DNA of 64,000 nucleotides from CAWANF01 sp963783355. GTDB lineage: Bacteria > Bacteroidota > Rhodothermia > Balneolales > DATFMH01. The position numbers and the translations under genes are program-made. The DNA lies in contig CAWANF010000001.1 of NCBI GenBank assembly GCA_963783355.1, positions 868,001-932,000 on the forward strand. The letters are read 5' to 3'. The notes beneath the pieces were generated by a model. It was not told the origin of the DNA. It did no database searches and was given only the letters and a program-made list of their open reading frames with translations. This document shows, piece by piece, positions 25,099 to 34,275 of this stretch. The stretch's first letter is position 1. Each line of letters opens with the position of its first letter.

Positions 25099-26022
25099 TT
25101 ATTCAGCAGATGGGTTACGGGCTTCATTCAGTTTTCGTTCCAAAAGATCGATGAGTTCATCCCGATAAAATTTACCAGGCTTGTTCTCATCGGTTTTTTT
25201 CAGGTGATCGACTATCTCATCGATTTTTTTAGCCAGCCGTCCTGTTTCACCGTCTTTTGCCTCTTTAAAATAGGAAGCCAGGATGGCCGGTTGTTTCCGA
25301 AATGCTTTTTCAAATTGCTGATAAGCCTGTTTACTGCCATCTTCCATCATACCATAGGATAGGCCCAGATTAAAATAAGTGATATAATTGGCACCGCTGT
25401 AACGCTGAGCTTTTTGAAAATCTTTTACTGCTTCAGCTGCGTCGCCGTTGAAAAGTTTAGAAATGGCCCGCTGGGAATAAAGGTTTCCATCTTCGGTATT
25501 TTTTTCGATGACGATATCTAATTCTTCAATGGCTTCCGGGTACTTTTCCTGTTTGTCGTAAATGGCACCAAGCTGAGCATGAGCCCTAAGATGATTCGAT
25601 TCTTTTTTCAAAATTTCATCGAGTAATGCCATTGCCTCTTCGAATTTATCCTGTTCAGAATATAAAACGCTAAGTTGAAGTTTGGCATCCAGGTAATCAG
25701 GATCTAATTCGATAGCTTTTTTCAAATCGAATAAGGCATCGTCATATTCTTTGAGCCGCGTAAAAACGGAGCCTCGATTTTTATAGGCTGCTTCAAATTC
25801 CGGATTACCTTTGATGGCTTCAGTATAATATTCCGAGGCTTTTAACTCATTGCCCTGTGCTTCGGCAGCATAACCAAGTACAAACCATTCGTCGGATGTA
25901 CGTTCTTCGGCATCTGCATGTTCAATTTTTTTTAAAACTTTGATGAACAGATTTTGTTGTCTGTTATTCAGTTTAGAATCTTTTAAAAGTAACGGTAACA
26001 GGCTGTCAATTTCGTTGGTCAT
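25099..26022 (-). CDS. TPR-repeat protein
   Basis: A 307-residue cytosolic protein with about six tetratricopeptide repeats from residue 45 to 240 (for example WFVLGYAAEAQGNELKAS, AYKNRGSVFTRLKEYDDAL, AKLQLSVLYSEQDKFEEAM, AHAQLGAIYDKQEKYPEAI). The flanking helices are charged and no signal peptide is seen. TPR arrays mediate protein-protein contacts, and nothing identifies the partner. It is 71 bp downstream of the LCMT-family gene in the same direction, so they may be co-transcribed. Confidence 0.8.
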   Translation of the reverse strand: MTNEIDSLLPLLLKDSKLNNRQQNLFIKVLKKIEHADAEERTSDEWFVLGYAAEAQGNELKASEYYTEAIKGNPEFEAAYKNRGSVFTRLKEYDDALFDLKKAIELDPDYLDAKLQLSVLYSEQDKFEEAMALLDEILKKESNHLRAHAQLGAIYDKQEKYPEAIEELDIVIEKNTEDGNLYSQRAISKLFNGDAAEAVKDFQKAQRYSGANYITYFNLGLSYGMMEDGSKQAYQQFEKAFRKQPAILASYFKEAKDGETGRLAKKIDEIVDHLKKTDENKPGKFYRDELIDLLERKLNEARNPSAE

Positions 26023-26093
26023 ATCTTGTCGTTCTATTTTTAAATTCTATTTCCCAAAAAGGTTACAAAATTACGATGATTTGATTTAGTATC

Positions 26094-27035
26094 CTAAAAT
26101 TTGATTGATTTTGCATCATGTACACCCGACTTAGAATTGGGTTGTTTTTCAGCAGAATCGGCACTCATTATGTAGAATCCTTTAAACAGTGGGTTGGTGA
26201 TTTTATTGGAAGACAGCTTTTCCCTGATCATCGTTTCCGGATCAACCGACCAGGTTAAAGTCATTCCATGTTGAGTGAGTAATGTTTCAATATTATCCCG
26301 ACCGATATTGTGTCCGAGGTATTCCCCGACAAAAGCGACGCTGTCTTTGATGATTTGGGCATGCAGGTCGCTCATCCGGGAAAAATCAAACAGTGTGAAC
26401 AGGAAACGGGACTGTCCGGATGTAAGCCTGTTAATGTCATCGAATAATTTCGAAATCGTTTCCAGGTCCTGGTAATCAAGAAATCCTTCGGCGATAAACA
26501 GTGTCGGAGTATCTTTTTTGAATGCTTCATTTTCGGAGAGCCCGTCAAATAGTCCCTGCCTGTGAATAGCCACTGGGACAAAGTGAAGGAGAGGATGGTT
26601 GAAGTGAATTTCTTCAACTAGTTTTTGTTTCAGTGTAATGGTATCCGGCTCATCAACTTCGAAAGAGGGTAATTTATATCTCGCAGTTCGTATCGCCGAA
26701 AAATCCAAACCGGCTCCGAGCACAACAACCTGGTGATATCCTTCGTTACGAGCCCGTTCTATTTCTTCACGGATATAAAATTTACGCATCAGCAGATGCA
26801 TCAGATCCCCGGGGAGGACTAAATCTTCCATGATGATGGAAAATTTTCTGAGCCATCTGATTTTAAGTAAAGAATGAAAAAAATTGAATGGGAAAGGCAG
26901 ATGTTCAACAACTTTCGAATAATATACCGCAGAATCTTTGTCGATGAGCCTTTTATAGGTATCATCACAACTTAATCCAAACAGTTTGATAATTATGAAT
27001 GTAGCCGTGTAACTGAAATGTTTTTTTAAGTTCAT
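26094..27035 (-). CDS. Leucine carboxyl methyltransferase-family SAM methyltransferase
   Basis: A 313-residue methyltransferase of the LCMT (PF04072-like) family. The SAM-binding motif is VVVLGAGLDFSAIR (near 105), the acidic strand end ARYKLPSFEVDEPDT holds the SAM ribose-binding acid, and TPTLFIAEGFLDYQD (near 180) is the conserved motif IV region. The family includes polyketide and small-molecule O-methyltransferases in bacteria, so the substrate is open. The N-terminal 25 residues are hydrophobic but contain no cleavage site. The start is divergent from the ClC gene, 78 bp apart. Confidence 0.75.
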   Translation of the reverse strand: MNLKKHFSYTATFIIIKLFGLSCDDTYKRLIDKDSAVYYSKVVEHLPFPFNFFHSLLKIRWLRKFSIIMEDLVLPGDLMHLLMRKFYIREEIERARNEGYHQVVVLGAGLDFSAIRTARYKLPSFEVDEPDTITLKQKLVEEIHFNHPLLHFVPVAIHRQGLFDGLSENEAFKKDTPTLFIAEGFLDYQDLETISKLFDDINRLTSGQSRFLFTLFDFSRMSDLHAQIIKDSVAFVGEYLGHNIGRDNIETLLTQHGMTLTWSVDPETMIREKLSSNKITNPLFKGFYIMSADSAEKQPNSKSGVHDAKSIKF

Positions 27036-27080
27036 GAGTAAAAGTTAATAACAACTGCTGTTTATTACCGAGTTAATTGT

Positions 27081-27088
27081 TATATTTG
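27081..27088 (+). promoter_or_regulatory. Bacteroidota-type promoter -7 element for ClC gene
   Basis: TATATTTG matches the TAnnTTTG consensus exactly and lies 25 nt before the AAGGA ribosome-binding site region. The -33 part is weak (TTTA at 27061). Confidence 0.4.
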
Positions 27089-27113
27089 CAACCCAAATTT
27101 AAGGAATAAATCG

Positions 27114-28949
27114 TTGCCCAGAAGACTAAGTACCAGATACATAAATAAGAAACTTCACGGCTTTGGAAAAGCCGTCAATGTAGTTTCTACCGGCAAATGG
27201 ATTTTACTGACAGTGCTAGTTGGCGTTGTTGCTGGGATTGGTTCCCTCATTTTCGCTTACATGCTCGAACACCTGCAGCATTACTGTTTTGTCGTTCTCG
27301 CCGGATATAATCACCCGCTTCCGGGAGGTGAAGGTGGCGGTGGCCCCAGTGCATTCTCAATTAACCAGGTTCTAAACGTAGGCCATCGATGGATATTACT
27401 GGTAATGCCGGTACTTGGTGGGCTGCTTTCCGGTGTGCTTGTTTATTATACCACACCACCATCCGACAGCCAGGGTATTGATTCCGTGATTGAAGCTTAT
27501 CACATGAATAAGGGGATCATTAAGCCACTTGTACCCGTCATTAAGCTAATTGCAGCCGTTTTAACCATTGGAACCGGAGGCAGTGCCGGCCGTGAGGGTC
27601 CGATGGGGCAATTTGGCGCCGGTTTCGGGTCCTTTTTAGCTCAAAAACTGAAACTCTCAGAAAATGAGCGGAAAATATTGTTGATGGCTGGTATGGGGGC
27701 TGGTATTGGTTCTATATTCCGTGCTCCATTGGGTGGTGCCATTTTTTCGGCCGAAGTCCTGTATCGCAAGGATATGGAAAGTGAAGGCCTCATGCCTTCG
27801 ATTATCTCGTCTATTGTTGCTTATTCCATTTACGAATCGTTCAAAGGCTGGCAGGAGATATTTACTTTTCAGTCGATACACTTCGAAAAACCCATTGAAT
27901 TGCCGCTTTACATTATACTGGCATTAATTACCATGGTCGTTGGTATTGCGTATGTGCGAATTTTTGTTGGATTCAAATCCGGTTTTTTTGAAAAAGTAAA
28001 AATACCCAAGCCACTGAAACCAGCGCTTGGCGGATTGATGGTGGGCATGATTGCCTTTTTCTTCCCGGCGGTCGTTGGTTCCAGCTATGGATATCTGCAA
28101 CAGGCATTGTATGGAAATCTGACCATTACATTCATGTTGGTTCTTGCCCTGCTAAAGATTTTTGCAACCACCTTTACATTGCAATCGGGTGGTACCGGTG
28201 GCGACTTTGCACCTTCTCTTGTAATTGGTGGATTGATTGGCGGAGCATTTGGGGCATTCGTTTTTAATTATTTCCCGCAAATAGTTTCTGATCCGAATGG
28301 TTATGTTTTAGTTGGGATGGCAGCTTTCTTCAGTGCCGTCGGAAATGTTCCCATCGCCAGTACCATTCTTATTACAGAAATGAGTGGAAGCTACCAGTTA
28401 TTGGTTCCTTTGATTTTTGCCAGTGCGATATCGTATCTGGGTGCACAGAGCTGGAGTATTTATGTGGAACAGCTGGAATCCCGTGTGGGAAGCATCTCAC
28501 ACAGGGGGGAATTTATGCACGAAGTTCTGGAAAGTGTCAGAGTAAGAACAGCATATCGCCCGGTCCCTAAAATGCCAGTTGTCAACGTCCGCACACCGAT
28601 TCACGATATTTTGGATGCTTTAACGGCATCCGAAGCCATGGTCTTGCCGATTAAAGATGATAATAACAAACTTGTCGGACTGGTTTCGCTTTATGATGTA
28701 AGGAGCTTCTTGCATGATGACAGCTCACCGCTAATTATTGCTGCGGACATTATGAGTCCTTTGTATGTTTTACACTTAAACGATACACTTGAACGCGCCT
28801 TTGAATATTTTATAGAATCCGGTTTACCCGAAATACCGGTATTGGCTAATGGTTCCGACAACAGGGCTATTGGAACTCTGAGCGAAAGAGGTTTCCTGAT
28901 GTCCTATGAAAAATCAGTAAAAGCCTCCGGGGCAACTTCCCACTTCTGA
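27114..28949 (+). CDS. ClC-family chloride channel/antiporter with CBS pair
   Basis: A 611-residue membrane protein with a ClC core of about 440 residues followed by a cytoplasmic CBS pair (about 485-600: VNVRTPIHDILDALTASEAM and IMSPLYVLHLNDTLERAFEYF). Selectivity motifs include GTGGSAGREGP (153-163, with the gating Glu161), GGTGGDFAPSLVIGG and FFSAVGNVPIAS. The start is a TTG at 27114-27116, supported by AAGGA (27101-27105) eight nt upstream. No ATG fits the family N-terminus. Proton-coupled exchange versus channel action cannot be settled without modelling, though most bacterial ClCs are antiporters. CBS domains usually bind adenine nucleotides. Confidence 0.88.
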   Translation: MPRRLSTRYINKKLHGFGKAVNVVSTGKWILLTVLVGVVAGIGSLIFAYMLEHLQHYCFVVLAGYNHPLPGGEGGGGPSAFSINQVLNVGHRWILLVMPVLGGLLSGVLVYYTTPPSDSQGIDSVIEAYHMNKGIIKPLVPVIKLIAAVLTIGTGGSAGREGPMGQFGAGFGSFLAQKLKLSENERKILLMAGMGAGIGSIFRAPLGGAIFSAEVLYRKDMESEGLMPSIISSIVAYSIYESFKGWQEIFTFQSIHFEKPIELPLYIILALITMVVGIAYVRIFVGFKSGFFEKVKIPKPLKPALGGLMVGMIAFFFPAVVGSSYGYLQQALYGNLTITFMLVLALLKIFATTFTLQSGGTGGDFAPSLVIGGLIGGAFGAFVFNYFPQIVSDPNGYVLVGMAAFFSAVGNVPIASTILITEMSGSYQLLVPLIFASAISYLGAQSWSIYVEQLESRVGSISHRGEFMHEVLESVRVRTAYRPVPKMPVVNVRTPIHDILDALTASEAMVLPIKDDNNKLVGLVSLYDVRSFLHDDSSPLIIAADIMSPLYVLHLNDTLERAFEYFIESGLPEIPVLANGSDNRAIGTLSERGFLMSYEKSVKASGATSHF

Positions 28950-29231
28950 TTTTCAACCTCAATTTATTACAGAGTTTCCGACAGCTGAAAAAATCAGCGT
29001 CTGGAACTTCTGTGTCATTACCAACATTTAATAATTTTTGAAAAGTATGCATCTCAAATACCTGTTCTATATGTTTCTTTAACTTTTATTGAAGTTGTGG
29101 GAAAAGTTGGTATCTATTAAGTATAGCTTAATCAAATAATTGAGCTGCTTAGACTTAATATATATAGGTATCATAAAGAAATTATTGTATAATAATTAAA
29201 GGATGGGCAATCGTTAATTAACCTGTTTTGT

Positions 29232-30299
29232 ATGAAACTGAACAAAACAATATCGGTTTATATCATTACGGCCATTCTTATATTGATCTCGGGATGTTCT
29301 CCAAAGGTTCAGAAAGTAGTGACAAGCCCGGGAAATAATCATGTCTACGATTCTGCTTTTCCCCAAAAAAATACAGCTAAAGATTTAGCTCATATCCTGC
29401 GTTCCATCAAAAGAATCAGTTGTTCGGCCTACTATAAACAATATGTCTATCCCAAAGAAAATACGATGGCTATCGGGGATATCAGGGATGGAAGCTTCAT
29501 GAAAAAAGCCTCATATGAAGTGACAACGAATAATTCGGTTGCTGGTACGGCCACTATTCTTTACAATGACGGAAATGATGTTTTACTACTGACGTGTGCC
29601 CATGTCGTCAATTTTCCGGATACGGTCATTTCTTATTATAAGATACCTGCCGATCCTGCCAGCCGGATAATAAAAAGTGTTTCTATCAAACAGCGGCAGG
29701 TGAATATGCTCATCGATGTGCCGGATTTGGGATATTATAAGGTATTAGCGATGGATACGGATGCCGATCTTGCACTATTGGGAATGTCCATTGGGCCGTT
29801 TTCGAACCAGGATTTACCTGTTTTTAATTATCCGATTGGCAAACCGGAAGACCTGCAATGGGGATCTTTTATATACGTTTTGGGCTATCCTAAAGGCTAT
29901 AAAATGGTTACCCAGGGCATTGTTAGTGAACCTGATCGGGATCATTATGGAAGTTTCATGATGGACGCTTTATTTAATAAAGGGATTAGCGGGGGAATGG
30001 TTCTTGCTATTCGCAATGGGGTTCCAAATTTTGAGTGGGTTGGCATTGCAAGTACCGTAGCGGCCAGTTCTACGACAGTTTTGAAACCCGATGAAAACCG
30101 GGCGCCGCTTTATGACACCTATACTCCTTATAAAGGGAATATCTATATCGACCATCAATTGAATATTGAATATGGTATCGACCAGGTAATATCCGTAAAC
30201 CGTATCAGGACTTTCATTAAGGATCATGAAATCGAATTACTGAAAAAAGGATACGTGTTGAACGGCTTTTTCAATGATAAAAAAATAAATGGGGATTAG
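29232..30299 (+). CDS. Trypsin-like serine peptidase lipoprotein
   Basis: A 355-residue lipoprotein (lipobox LILISGC, Cys22) with a chymotrypsin-fold domain. His124 is in LLTCAHVV, Asp179 in DTDADLALLG and Ser253 in NKGISGGMVLA. The GxSGG nucleophile region and the catalytic triad order H-D-S are intact. No PDZ domain follows, so it is unlike DegP/HtrA. It is probably anchored at the periplasmic or outer-membrane face and trims or senses a surface protein. It is convergent with the MetX-like hydrolase gene, 19 bp apart. Confidence 0.75.
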   Translation: MKLNKTISVYIITAILILISGCSPKVQKVVTSPGNNHVYDSAFPQKNTAKDLAHILRSIKRISCSAYYKQYVYPKENTMAIGDIRDGSFMKKASYEVTTNNSVAGTATILYNDGNDVLLLTCAHVVNFPDTVISYYKIPADPASRIIKSVSIKQRQVNMLIDVPDLGYYKVLAMDTDADLALLGMSIGPFSNQDLPVFNYPIGKPEDLQWGSFIYVLGYPKGYKMVTQGIVSEPDRDHYGSFMMDALFNKGISGGMVLAIRNGVPNFEWVGIASTVAASSTTVLKPDENRAPLYDTYTPYKGNIYIDHQLNIEYGIDQVISVNRIRTFIKDHEIELLKKGYVLNGFFNDKKINGD

Positions 30300-30318
30300 G
30301 GCTTTAAATGAATCAACC

Positions 30319-31341
30319 CTATTTATCCAGAAACCGGTTTATTGATTCATTGACTTTATTTTGAGCACAGCCAACCCCCAAATGGCCACAGTCATTATCA
30401 ATTTTAAATAATTTAGCATGGATCAATCCGGCGAAATGTATTGCCGGTCCGGGATTGACCATATGATCCTGCAGGGAAGGGATAATTAAAACTTTAGCTT
30501 TTACAGATTTTGCCGCTTTTTCCATGGAATTATCGTAAGGACGTGCCACATTTTGATCCATCATCGCTCTCAACTGGCTCGCCCAGTTGTAGGGATTGAA
30601 TGTCTTTTCAAAATTTTCATCTGTGGATTTGATGAATTTATTAAAATCTGAGGGCTTTGTTTTCCTTCTTCGAAACGTTGGTGTTGTTAGGTTCATGGTT
30701 TGTATAGCATCCACCGTTTTTGCAATAGAAATTTCACTGGCATCACTTTGAAACCCCTCGTTGATGGCCCGGAGTTCAGCTGTCCATAACAGTAAATCAT
30801 AGGAAGTTAAACGCGGAGAACCCACCACCGGGACAGCTTTATCCATAAAATCCGGATATTCAGTTATCCATTGAAAGGTTTGCATCCCGCCCATAGAAAT
30901 TCCCATTACAGCATAGACATGATGTATATGCAAAATACGGGTCAGCAACGTATGCTGGGAATGAACCATATCCCAGATATTGAATTCAGGGAATTTACCG
31001 TTTGGCTGACTGGCACTATTTGACGGGGAAGAGGATACCCCGTTACCTAAGGCATCAAGAGTAATAACATAAAATTTTGTACTGTCGGCCATATTTCCCG
31101 GTCCTACAATTCCTGTTAATTCTTTGGTATTACCTCCAAACCAGGTGGGAAATATGATCACATTTGTCTTTGATTTATTCAAATGGCCGTATGTCCGGTA
31201 TCCGATACGACAATTTTGAATAACCTGTCCGTTTTCGAGTTTGAAATTTCCAATATCGCCAAAATGTTGTTTTGACTGAGCATAGGATTTGGAGATTAGG
31301 GTGAAGGTAAATAAAAAAATAAATGTTAATAGCCGTTTCAT
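30319..31341 (-). CDS. Exported MetX-like alpha/beta hydrolase
   Basis: A 340-residue protein with a signal peptide (MKRLLTFIFLFTFTLISKSYAQ). It has the fold and motifs of homoserine O-acetyltransferase (MetX): NVIIFPTWFGG, FYVITLDALGNG near 91, the nucleophile Ser149 in MGISMGGMQ, Asp in SLQDHMVNPG and His in DCGHLGVG. Authentic MetX is cytoplasmic and about 370 residues long, so an exported form is probably a secreted esterase or acyltransferase. No methionine biosynthesis gene is nearby. It lies 77 bp after the RluA-type gene in the same direction. Confidence 0.75.
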   Translation of the reverse strand: MKRLLTFIFLFTFTLISKSYAQSKQHFGDIGNFKLENGQVIQNCRIGYRTYGHLNKSKTNVIIFPTWFGGNTKELTGIVGPGNMADSTKFYVITLDALGNGVSSSPSNSASQPNGKFPEFNIWDMVHSQHTLLTRILHIHHVYAVMGISMGGMQTFQWITEYPDFMDKAVPVVGSPRLTSYDLLLWTAELRAINEGFQSDASEISIAKTVDAIQTMNLTTPTFRRRKTKPSDFNKFIKSTDENFEKTFNPYNWASQLRAMMDQNVARPYDNSMEKAAKSVKAKVLIIPSLQDHMVNPGPAIHFAGLIHAKLFKIDNDCGHLGVGCAQNKVNESINRFLDK

Positions 31342-31417
31342 ATCTAATAATTATATAGGAGCCTGTAGTGTAACGCTTTTAAATAATCATTTTAATAAAA
31401 ACATGAAAGAGGCTTAT

Positions 31418-32110
31418 TCAACTTATTTTTGGGAAAAATGATTTAAAATTGTAAAAAGACCACGGTTTTGTATTCGCAGGCGGACATTCAAATGTTTGTT
31501 TTTCGTGCCGTGTGGGATGCTCAAATGTTAGCCGAAAGGAGTGCAGGGCAAGTTGCCGGGTACTGTTATCATCATTTCCGTATCGATGATCACCCCATAA
31601 AGGATATCCCGCTGTGGCAAACTGAACTCTGATCTGATGAGAGCGACCGGTTTCCAGTTCTATATGTACCAGGCTGTAACCTGATTGATAATCAATGGTC
31701 CGGAAATGCAGAATTGCTTTTTTACTGTTTCGTGTGTCACCAGATACGCTATATACCATATTATTGCTATTGTCTTTTTTTAGATAGTCCAATAACATTC
31801 CTGTTTCGGGTGTTTCCCCATGAACAACAGCCAAATATTCTTTTTTTACTATTCTTCGACGAAACTGATCGGATAATCTTGAAGCCGCCTTTGAAGTCCT
31901 GGCAAAGACCATACACCCGGAAGCCGGACGATCAAGCCGGTGAACTAATCCCAGGAATACATTACCCGGCTTATGATATTTTAGCCTGATGTAATCTTTA
32001 AGCATGGTCAGTATATCAGCATCGCCTGAGTTATCCTGTTGCACAGGGATATTGACCGGCTTGTTAACTACCAGTAAATGATTGTCTTCATATATAACCG
32101 GGATATTCAT
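31418..32110 (-). CDS. RluA-family pseudouridine synthase
   Basis: A 230-residue rRNA/tRNA pseudouridine synthase with the catalytic motif HRLDRPASG (Asp60). Other RluA-family segments are VIYEDNHLLVVNKP (near 5), KEYLAVVHG (near 89) and HIELETGRSHQIRVQFA (near 152), plus GDHRYG. The N-terminal S4 domain is missing, so it is a compact single-domain RluA member. The exact target uridine cannot be told from sequence. It follows the esterase gene on the same strand and precedes the MetX-like gene. Confidence 0.88.
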   Translation of the reverse strand: MNIPVIYEDNHLLVVNKPVNIPVQQDNSGDADILTMLKDYIRLKYHKPGNVFLGLVHRLDRPASGCMVFARTSKAASRLSDQFRRRIVKKEYLAVVHGETPETGMLLDYLKKDNSNNMVYSVSGDTRNSKKAILHFRTIDYQSGYSLVHIELETGRSHQIRVQFATAGYPLWGDHRYGNDDNSTRQLALHSFRLTFEHPTRHEKQTFECPPANTKPWSFYNFKSFFPKIS

Positions 32111-32197
32111 TTTCGCAGGTTCATTAGATGTTAACAGCTAAAAAGAATTGCACAAAATATAACCGTTTTAATGAAGCAAACGAAAATGGAATCCTGT

Positions 32198-33109
32198 TTA
32201 ATGACTGATTTGCGGTTTAATTCCCAGGAAGTATTCCAGGGGGATATGAACCCGGCCTTTCCAGGATTTTTCTGAGTGATCGTCTCCCGGAAATACTTTG
32301 GACATAAAATTAATCCCTTCCTGGTAGTGATGTTCCAGCATAATGTTATCCACAACTTTTTGAAAAGGACCGTATTCTGCATCCAGGGTTTCTGTGCCAT
32401 GATCAAAATAAAATTCATGATTTTCCGGGTTCGGCAAATGATCTCTGAGGTATGTTACGGTTACGCTGTCAGCTACAGGCCAGTGGGTTGACAGGCAACC
32501 GGCACCTTTAAAAAGGCCGGGATATTCACAGACGGCGTATGCCGATATTAAACCGCCCATGCTCGAACCCATTATAAAAGTATTTGCCTGATCTGTTTCC
32601 GTTCGATAATGATTGTTAATAAACGGACGCAGCTCATTGACGATAAATGATAAATAATTATCTGCCAGGGAAGGCCCGTCAAAATCATGCCTGAATTGCT
32701 CATAGATATCCTCGTGCTCTTCCAGTGGTTTTTGAGGCATATATTCATTCATCCGTTTCGGTGTATTCCAGATACCGACAACAATGGCCGGACGTATTTT
32801 ACCAGCTTTGATCAACCCGGTCATGGTTTCATCTATGCCCCAGTCAATTTTGGTATAGGATAATGAAGGATCGAACAGGTTTTGTCCGTCGTTCATATAT
32901 ATAACAGGGTATTTATGGCCGGTCTGTTCTTCATAATTTGGTGGCAGCCAGACATCGACAATGCGCGTACGAACATATTTGGATGGGAAATCGTGATAAC
33001 GTTCCACCGTTCCGGTTACTCCACTCACTTTCACTGCTTTAGGTTTGTCCGACTTACATCCGGCCGAAATCAACATGAATGGAATCAACAGCATGAATAG
33101 TTTTTTCAT
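32198..33109 (-). CDS. Enterochelin esterase-like lipoprotein hydrolase
   Basis: A 303-residue lipoprotein (lipobox LISAGC, Cys18) with an esterase D / PF00756 alpha/beta hydrolase domain. The nucleophile is Ser183 in IMGSSMGGLIS, and late Asp (HGTETLDAEYG) and His (FPGDDHSEKSW) residues fit a Ser-Asp-His triad. YPVIYMNDGQNLFDP near 68 is a conserved oxyanion-region motif. Members include secreted carbohydrate esterases and siderophore esterases. No siderophore or glycan genes are adjacent. It is separated by 87 bp from the RluA-type gene. Confidence 0.8.
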   Translation of the reverse strand: MKKLFMLLIPFMLISAGCKSDKPKAVKVSGVTGTVERYHDFPSKYVRTRIVDVWLPPNYEEQTGHKYPVIYMNDGQNLFDPSLSYTKIDWGIDETMTGLIKAGKIRPAIVVGIWNTPKRMNEYMPQKPLEEHEDIYEQFRHDFDGPSLADNYLSFIVNELRPFINNHYRTETDQANTFIMGSSMGGLISAYAVCEYPGLFKGAGCLSTHWPVADSVTVTYLRDHLPNPENHEFYFDHGTETLDAEYGPFQKVVDNIMLEHHYQEGINFMSKVFPGDDHSEKSWKGRVHIPLEYFLGIKPQISH

Positions 33110-33271
33110 AGGTATCCTAATTGCGTTACTCTCTTGAATTGCTGATCATTACTAAAATTTATCAAAATTAAAAAGAATTAGGATATTTAGAAATATGTGA
33201 ATGAAAAACTAAACCTTTTGATTTTATTGAGAACGCTCAACCTATGAAACATCAGGAATGATTAATTACAT

Positions 33272-34027
33272 ATGAAAGACTCTAAAAAACGATTTACTGA
33301 AAGAGTCGAAGACTATATCAAATACCGGCCAGGTTATCCAGAGGAATGTATCGATTATTTAGTATCTGAAGTGGGTCTCAGACAGGATTCAGTTGTGGCC
33401 GATGTTGGTTCGGGGACAGGAATACTATCCTCACTTTTGTTACCTGTCGTTCAAACTGTATACGCGGTGGAACCCAATTTGGAAATGCGAATTGCTGCGG
33501 AAAACCAATTATCGGGTAATAGTCATTTTCTGTCGGTAACCGGTTCAAGTACGGATACTGGATTACCGGATAATTCCGTCGATTTCATTACAGCCGCACA
33601 GGCTTTTCACTGGTTCCCAATTCAGGAAACTCTTAAAGAATTTAAAAGAATTGGCAAAGAATCCTGTAATATGGTCCTGATTTGGAACAGCCGGAAAAAA
33701 GACACGGATTTTTTGGAAAAATATGATAAAATCCTGATGAAATATGCGAATGATTATCAAACCGTTAATCATCAGAATCTGACTGACGAGAAATTGAGTG
33801 CCTGCTACAATGGAAAGATGACTAAAAAAACATTTTCAAATTACCAGAAACTCAATTGGGATGGTGTGAAAGGCCGCTTATTATCATCATCTTATTGTCC
33901 GAAAGAAGGGGAAAAGAATTATGAACCGTTAATGTCAGCCATGAAGGAATTGTTTGACGGGCATATTGAGAATGGAATTGTCACTCTTACCTATGATACG
34001 GAATTGTATTGGGGGAGTATTATATAA
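33272..34027 (+). CDS. Class I SAM-dependent methyltransferase
   Basis: A 251-residue Methyltransf_11-type enzyme. ADVGSGTGILSSLLLP (near 45) is motif I, YAVEPNLEMR (near 69) holds the acidic residue binding SAM ribose, and SVDFITAAQAFHWFP (near 105) is motif III/IV. The sequence resembles small-molecule or tRNA-wobble methyltransferase-like proteins with the FHWF motif. The target is unknown. It begins 162 bp after the divergent esterase gene and is transcribed alone. Confidence 0.8.
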   Translation: MKDSKKRFTERVEDYIKYRPGYPEECIDYLVSEVGLRQDSVVADVGSGTGILSSLLLPVVQTVYAVEPNLEMRIAAENQLSGNSHFLSVTGSSTDTGLPDNSVDFITAAQAFHWFPIQETLKEFKRIGKESCNMVLIWNSRKKDTDFLEKYDKILMKYANDYQTVNHQNLTDEKLSACYNGKMTKKTFSNYQKLNWDGVKGRLLSSSYCPKEGEKNYEPLMSAMKELFDGHIENGIVTLTYDTELYWGSII

Positions 34028-34261
34028 ATGTTTTTGTGGTAATTTTTTTCGTTCCTTATCTGCTTTTGTACTCAATTTGTCAGTTTTTAGGAATTGCAGG
34101 ATGATTTTGAGATTTCCACGTTAATTACATAATCGATACCGGATTGATACTTAGATAAGGCTCGATTATATTGATTTACTATTAGTTGTTAGTTATGATT
34201 AATCCATAATAATCAGAACTAACTCGTTAATAACAGCTTATTTTTTGTCTGTTTCTCATTC

Positions 34262-34267
34262 GGAGGA
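34262..34267 (+). promoter_or_regulatory. Strong Shine-Dalgarno site
   Basis: GGAGGA, 8 nt before the ATG at 34276. It fixes the start of the 520-residue lipoprotein gene. Confidence 0.75.
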
Positions 34268-34275
34268 TTTTTCTT

